Below, one piece after another: positions 5,858 to 6,758 of a stretch of 6,758 bases of DNA. The DNA lies in the NCBI GenBank assembly GCA_029938985.1, contig JAOZTW010000282.1:1-6758 (forward strand), read 5' to 3'. Source of the stretch: Bacteroidales bacterium (GTDB lineage Bacteria > Bacteroidota > Bacteroidia > Bacteroidales > JAOZQN01). The position numbers were made by a program, and so were the translations under genes. Under the pieces are notes generated by a model. That model was not told the origin of the DNA. It saw only the letters and a program-made list of their open reading frames with translations, and searched no databases. Numbering within the stretch: position 1 is the stretch's first letter; the number at the start of each line of letters is the position of its first letter.

Positions 5858-6493
5858 TTATTTTCTTCCAAAATCCGCAGGTATTTCACCCCATATACGA
5901 GTTTCCCATTTCAATATTTTAGTATTATATTCATTATTTTTGAGCCAATCTTCTGCTCTTTTTATCATTTCAAATATTTTTTTATTTCTATATGTATTTT
6001 CTTGATTAGTTTTTGCATGCTTGTCTTTTACCCATTTTATAGCAACTTTACTATCACTATAAATTGGTAGTTTATTATTTTGTTTTTTAAGCCAAGCCAA
6101 ACCATGAACCAATGCTAAAAATTCTCCAATATTATTTGTACTATCAAAAAACGGACCTTGAATGAAAATTTCTTGCCCCGTTTTTGTAAAAACTCCTTTA
6201 TATTCCATGTCGCCTGTTTTAGTATTACATGCGGCATCAACTGATATACTTTGCATTATAGGATTTCCAACTTTTTTTTTCTCCGAAAAAGATACTTCAG
6301 TTTTTTTTGTATTCTTGCCAACATAATTCCAATAACTTCCTTCAAAAGCATTCTCGGCTTCTTTTTTGGATAAGAAAGATTTATATTGAGCTTGTGTAAA
6401 ACCACTTATTTGTTTGTTACACTCAGCCCATGTATCAAAAACTCCAGTCTTTATTCCTTTCCAAACTACATAATATTTTCTTTTTTTTGCCAT
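5858..6493 (-). CDS. rnhA: Ribonuclease H with N-terminal viroplasmin domain
   Basis: Hydrolyses the RNA strand of RNA-DNA hybrids in the cytoplasm (R-loop and primer removal). Seen: 211 residues. Residues about 5-50 (YYVVWKGIKTGVFDTWAEC ... YKSFLSKKEAENAF) are a caulimovirus-viroplasmin/RNase HI N-terminal domain, which binds hybrid or duplex nucleic acid. A Lys/Ser-rich linker (about 60-78) leads to the RNase H fold with all four carboxylates: D86 in SISVDAAC, E124 in NNIGEFLAL, D147 in IYSDSKVA and D207 in the terminal PADFGRK. The length and C-terminus match the common Bacteroidota RNase HI form. ATG is preceded by A/T-rich sequence without SD. It is separated from the SPFH gene by 194 bp and likely transcribed separately. 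The call is strong; the gene symbol is by family and not by ancestry. Confidence 0.93.
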   Translation of the reverse strand: MAKKRKYYVVWKGIKTGVFDTWAECNKQISGFTQAQYKSFLSKKEAENAFEGSYWNYVGKNTKKTEVSFSEKKKVGNPIMQSISVDAACNTKTGDMEYKGVFTKTGQEIFIQGPFFDSTNNIGEFLALVHGLAWLKKQNNKLPIYSDSKVAIKWVKDKHAKTNQENTYRNKKIFEMIKRAEDWLKNNEYNTKILKWETRIWGEIPADFGRK

Positions 6494-6598
6494 AATAAAT
6501 AATTAAATACTTTATGTTAACGAAATTAATTGTGCTAATGTTTTTTCTTATGATAAAAAAGGACTCAAGCCCTAAGATGTTATATTGATAATTTAATC

Positions 6599-6618
6599 CA
6601 CGCTCTAAAGAGCGTGGC
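6599..6618. repeat. Perfect GC-rich hairpin, possible REP/IS200-type remnant
   Basis: CCACGCTCT-AA-AGAGCGTGG is a perfect inverted repeat (8-9 bp stem, 2-4 nt loop), far more GC-rich than its surroundings. About 30 bp away is a second imperfect palindrome, GGACTCAAGCCC (6561-6572). No T-run follows the hairpin on either strand, so it does not look like an intrinsic terminator. Paired small palindromes are typical of REP elements and of IS200/IS605 ends, but no transposase is in the window. The rest of 6494-6758 shows no gene or further structure that I can support. Confidence 0.6.
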
Positions 6619-6758
6619 AACTGATAAAAGAGAGACGATTACTTTTCATTTATTTGAAACACGCCAAATAATTGTATCATTCTATAAAAGTCAGTAAATT
6701 TATTTTACTAAAGTTTTTGCTTTCATAATAATATAATTATCAAACAGTTGTAATTTTA

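Noticed and set aside
6435..6620. 61-codon minus-strand frame beginning MPRSLERGL
   Set aside because: It starts inside the 6599-6618 hairpin, runs over AT-rich non-coding DNA and overlaps the RNase H start; it has the composition of a spurious translation.
6655..6668. 13/14 match to 40-53 (TGAAACACGCCAAA versus TGAAAAACGCCAAA), as a third copy of the dispersed repeat
   Set aside because: Too short, and the rest of the 30-bp element is absent.

Overview
The window is AT-rich (roughly 30% GC by eye) and every real gene lies on the minus strand. No gene start has a convincing Shine-Dalgarno sequence: each ATG follows an A/T-only leader. With the two-domain viroplasmin-RNase H protein ending in PADFGRK and the GYF_2-tailed SPFH protein, this suggests a chromosomal segment of a Bacteroidota bacterium. 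That assignment is an inference; no rRNA or marker gene is present.

In transcription order (high to low coordinates): 6494-6758 is a non-coding lead-in with a GC-rich perfect hairpin (6599-6618), probably a REP/IS200-type remnant. 5858-6493 encodes a ribonuclease H with an N-terminal viroplasmin domain. After an AT-rich gap with a possible promoter comes an SPFH-domain protein with poly-Gln/poly-Pro linkers and a GYF_2 domain (4545-5663). A 164-bp spacer follows, filled by an 11-bp tandem repeat array whose last units are inverted. Next is a double zinc-ribbon, tail-anchored membrane protein (3265-4380). The SPFH/zinc-ribbon pair resembles the YdjI/YdjG partners of the Bacillus PspA envelope-stress system.

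Only 33 bp further is a two-gene module of defence type: a DUF262 (ParB/GmrSD-N-like) protein (2104-3231), overlapping by ATGA a HEPN protein of the MAE_28990/MAE_18760 type (start 2107). The HEPN reading frame stops at 1529. The missing C-terminus, with the catalytic motif RNGIAHG (R-x4-H), continues intact in the -1 frame to a stop at 1350-1352. The HEPN gene is therefore a one-base frameshift mutant, or the sequence has an error there. The change point is confined to about 1531-1537.

Downstream is a short intergenic region with a long imperfect inverted repeat, then a Na+/Ca2+ (K+-dependent-like) exchanger (60-1211). A 30-bp repeat follows the exchanger gene (11-40), and a second copy sits at the end of the HEPN gene (1321-1350). 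The four differences between the copies are all synonymous third-position changes in one frame (peptide TSVKFKAFLK).

The most interesting items are the frameshifted HEPN/DUF262 module, its close placement behind a membrane-stress-type SPFH/zinc-ribbon pair, and the 11-bp array able to fold as a register-sliding hairpin between the SPFH and zinc-ribbon genes.
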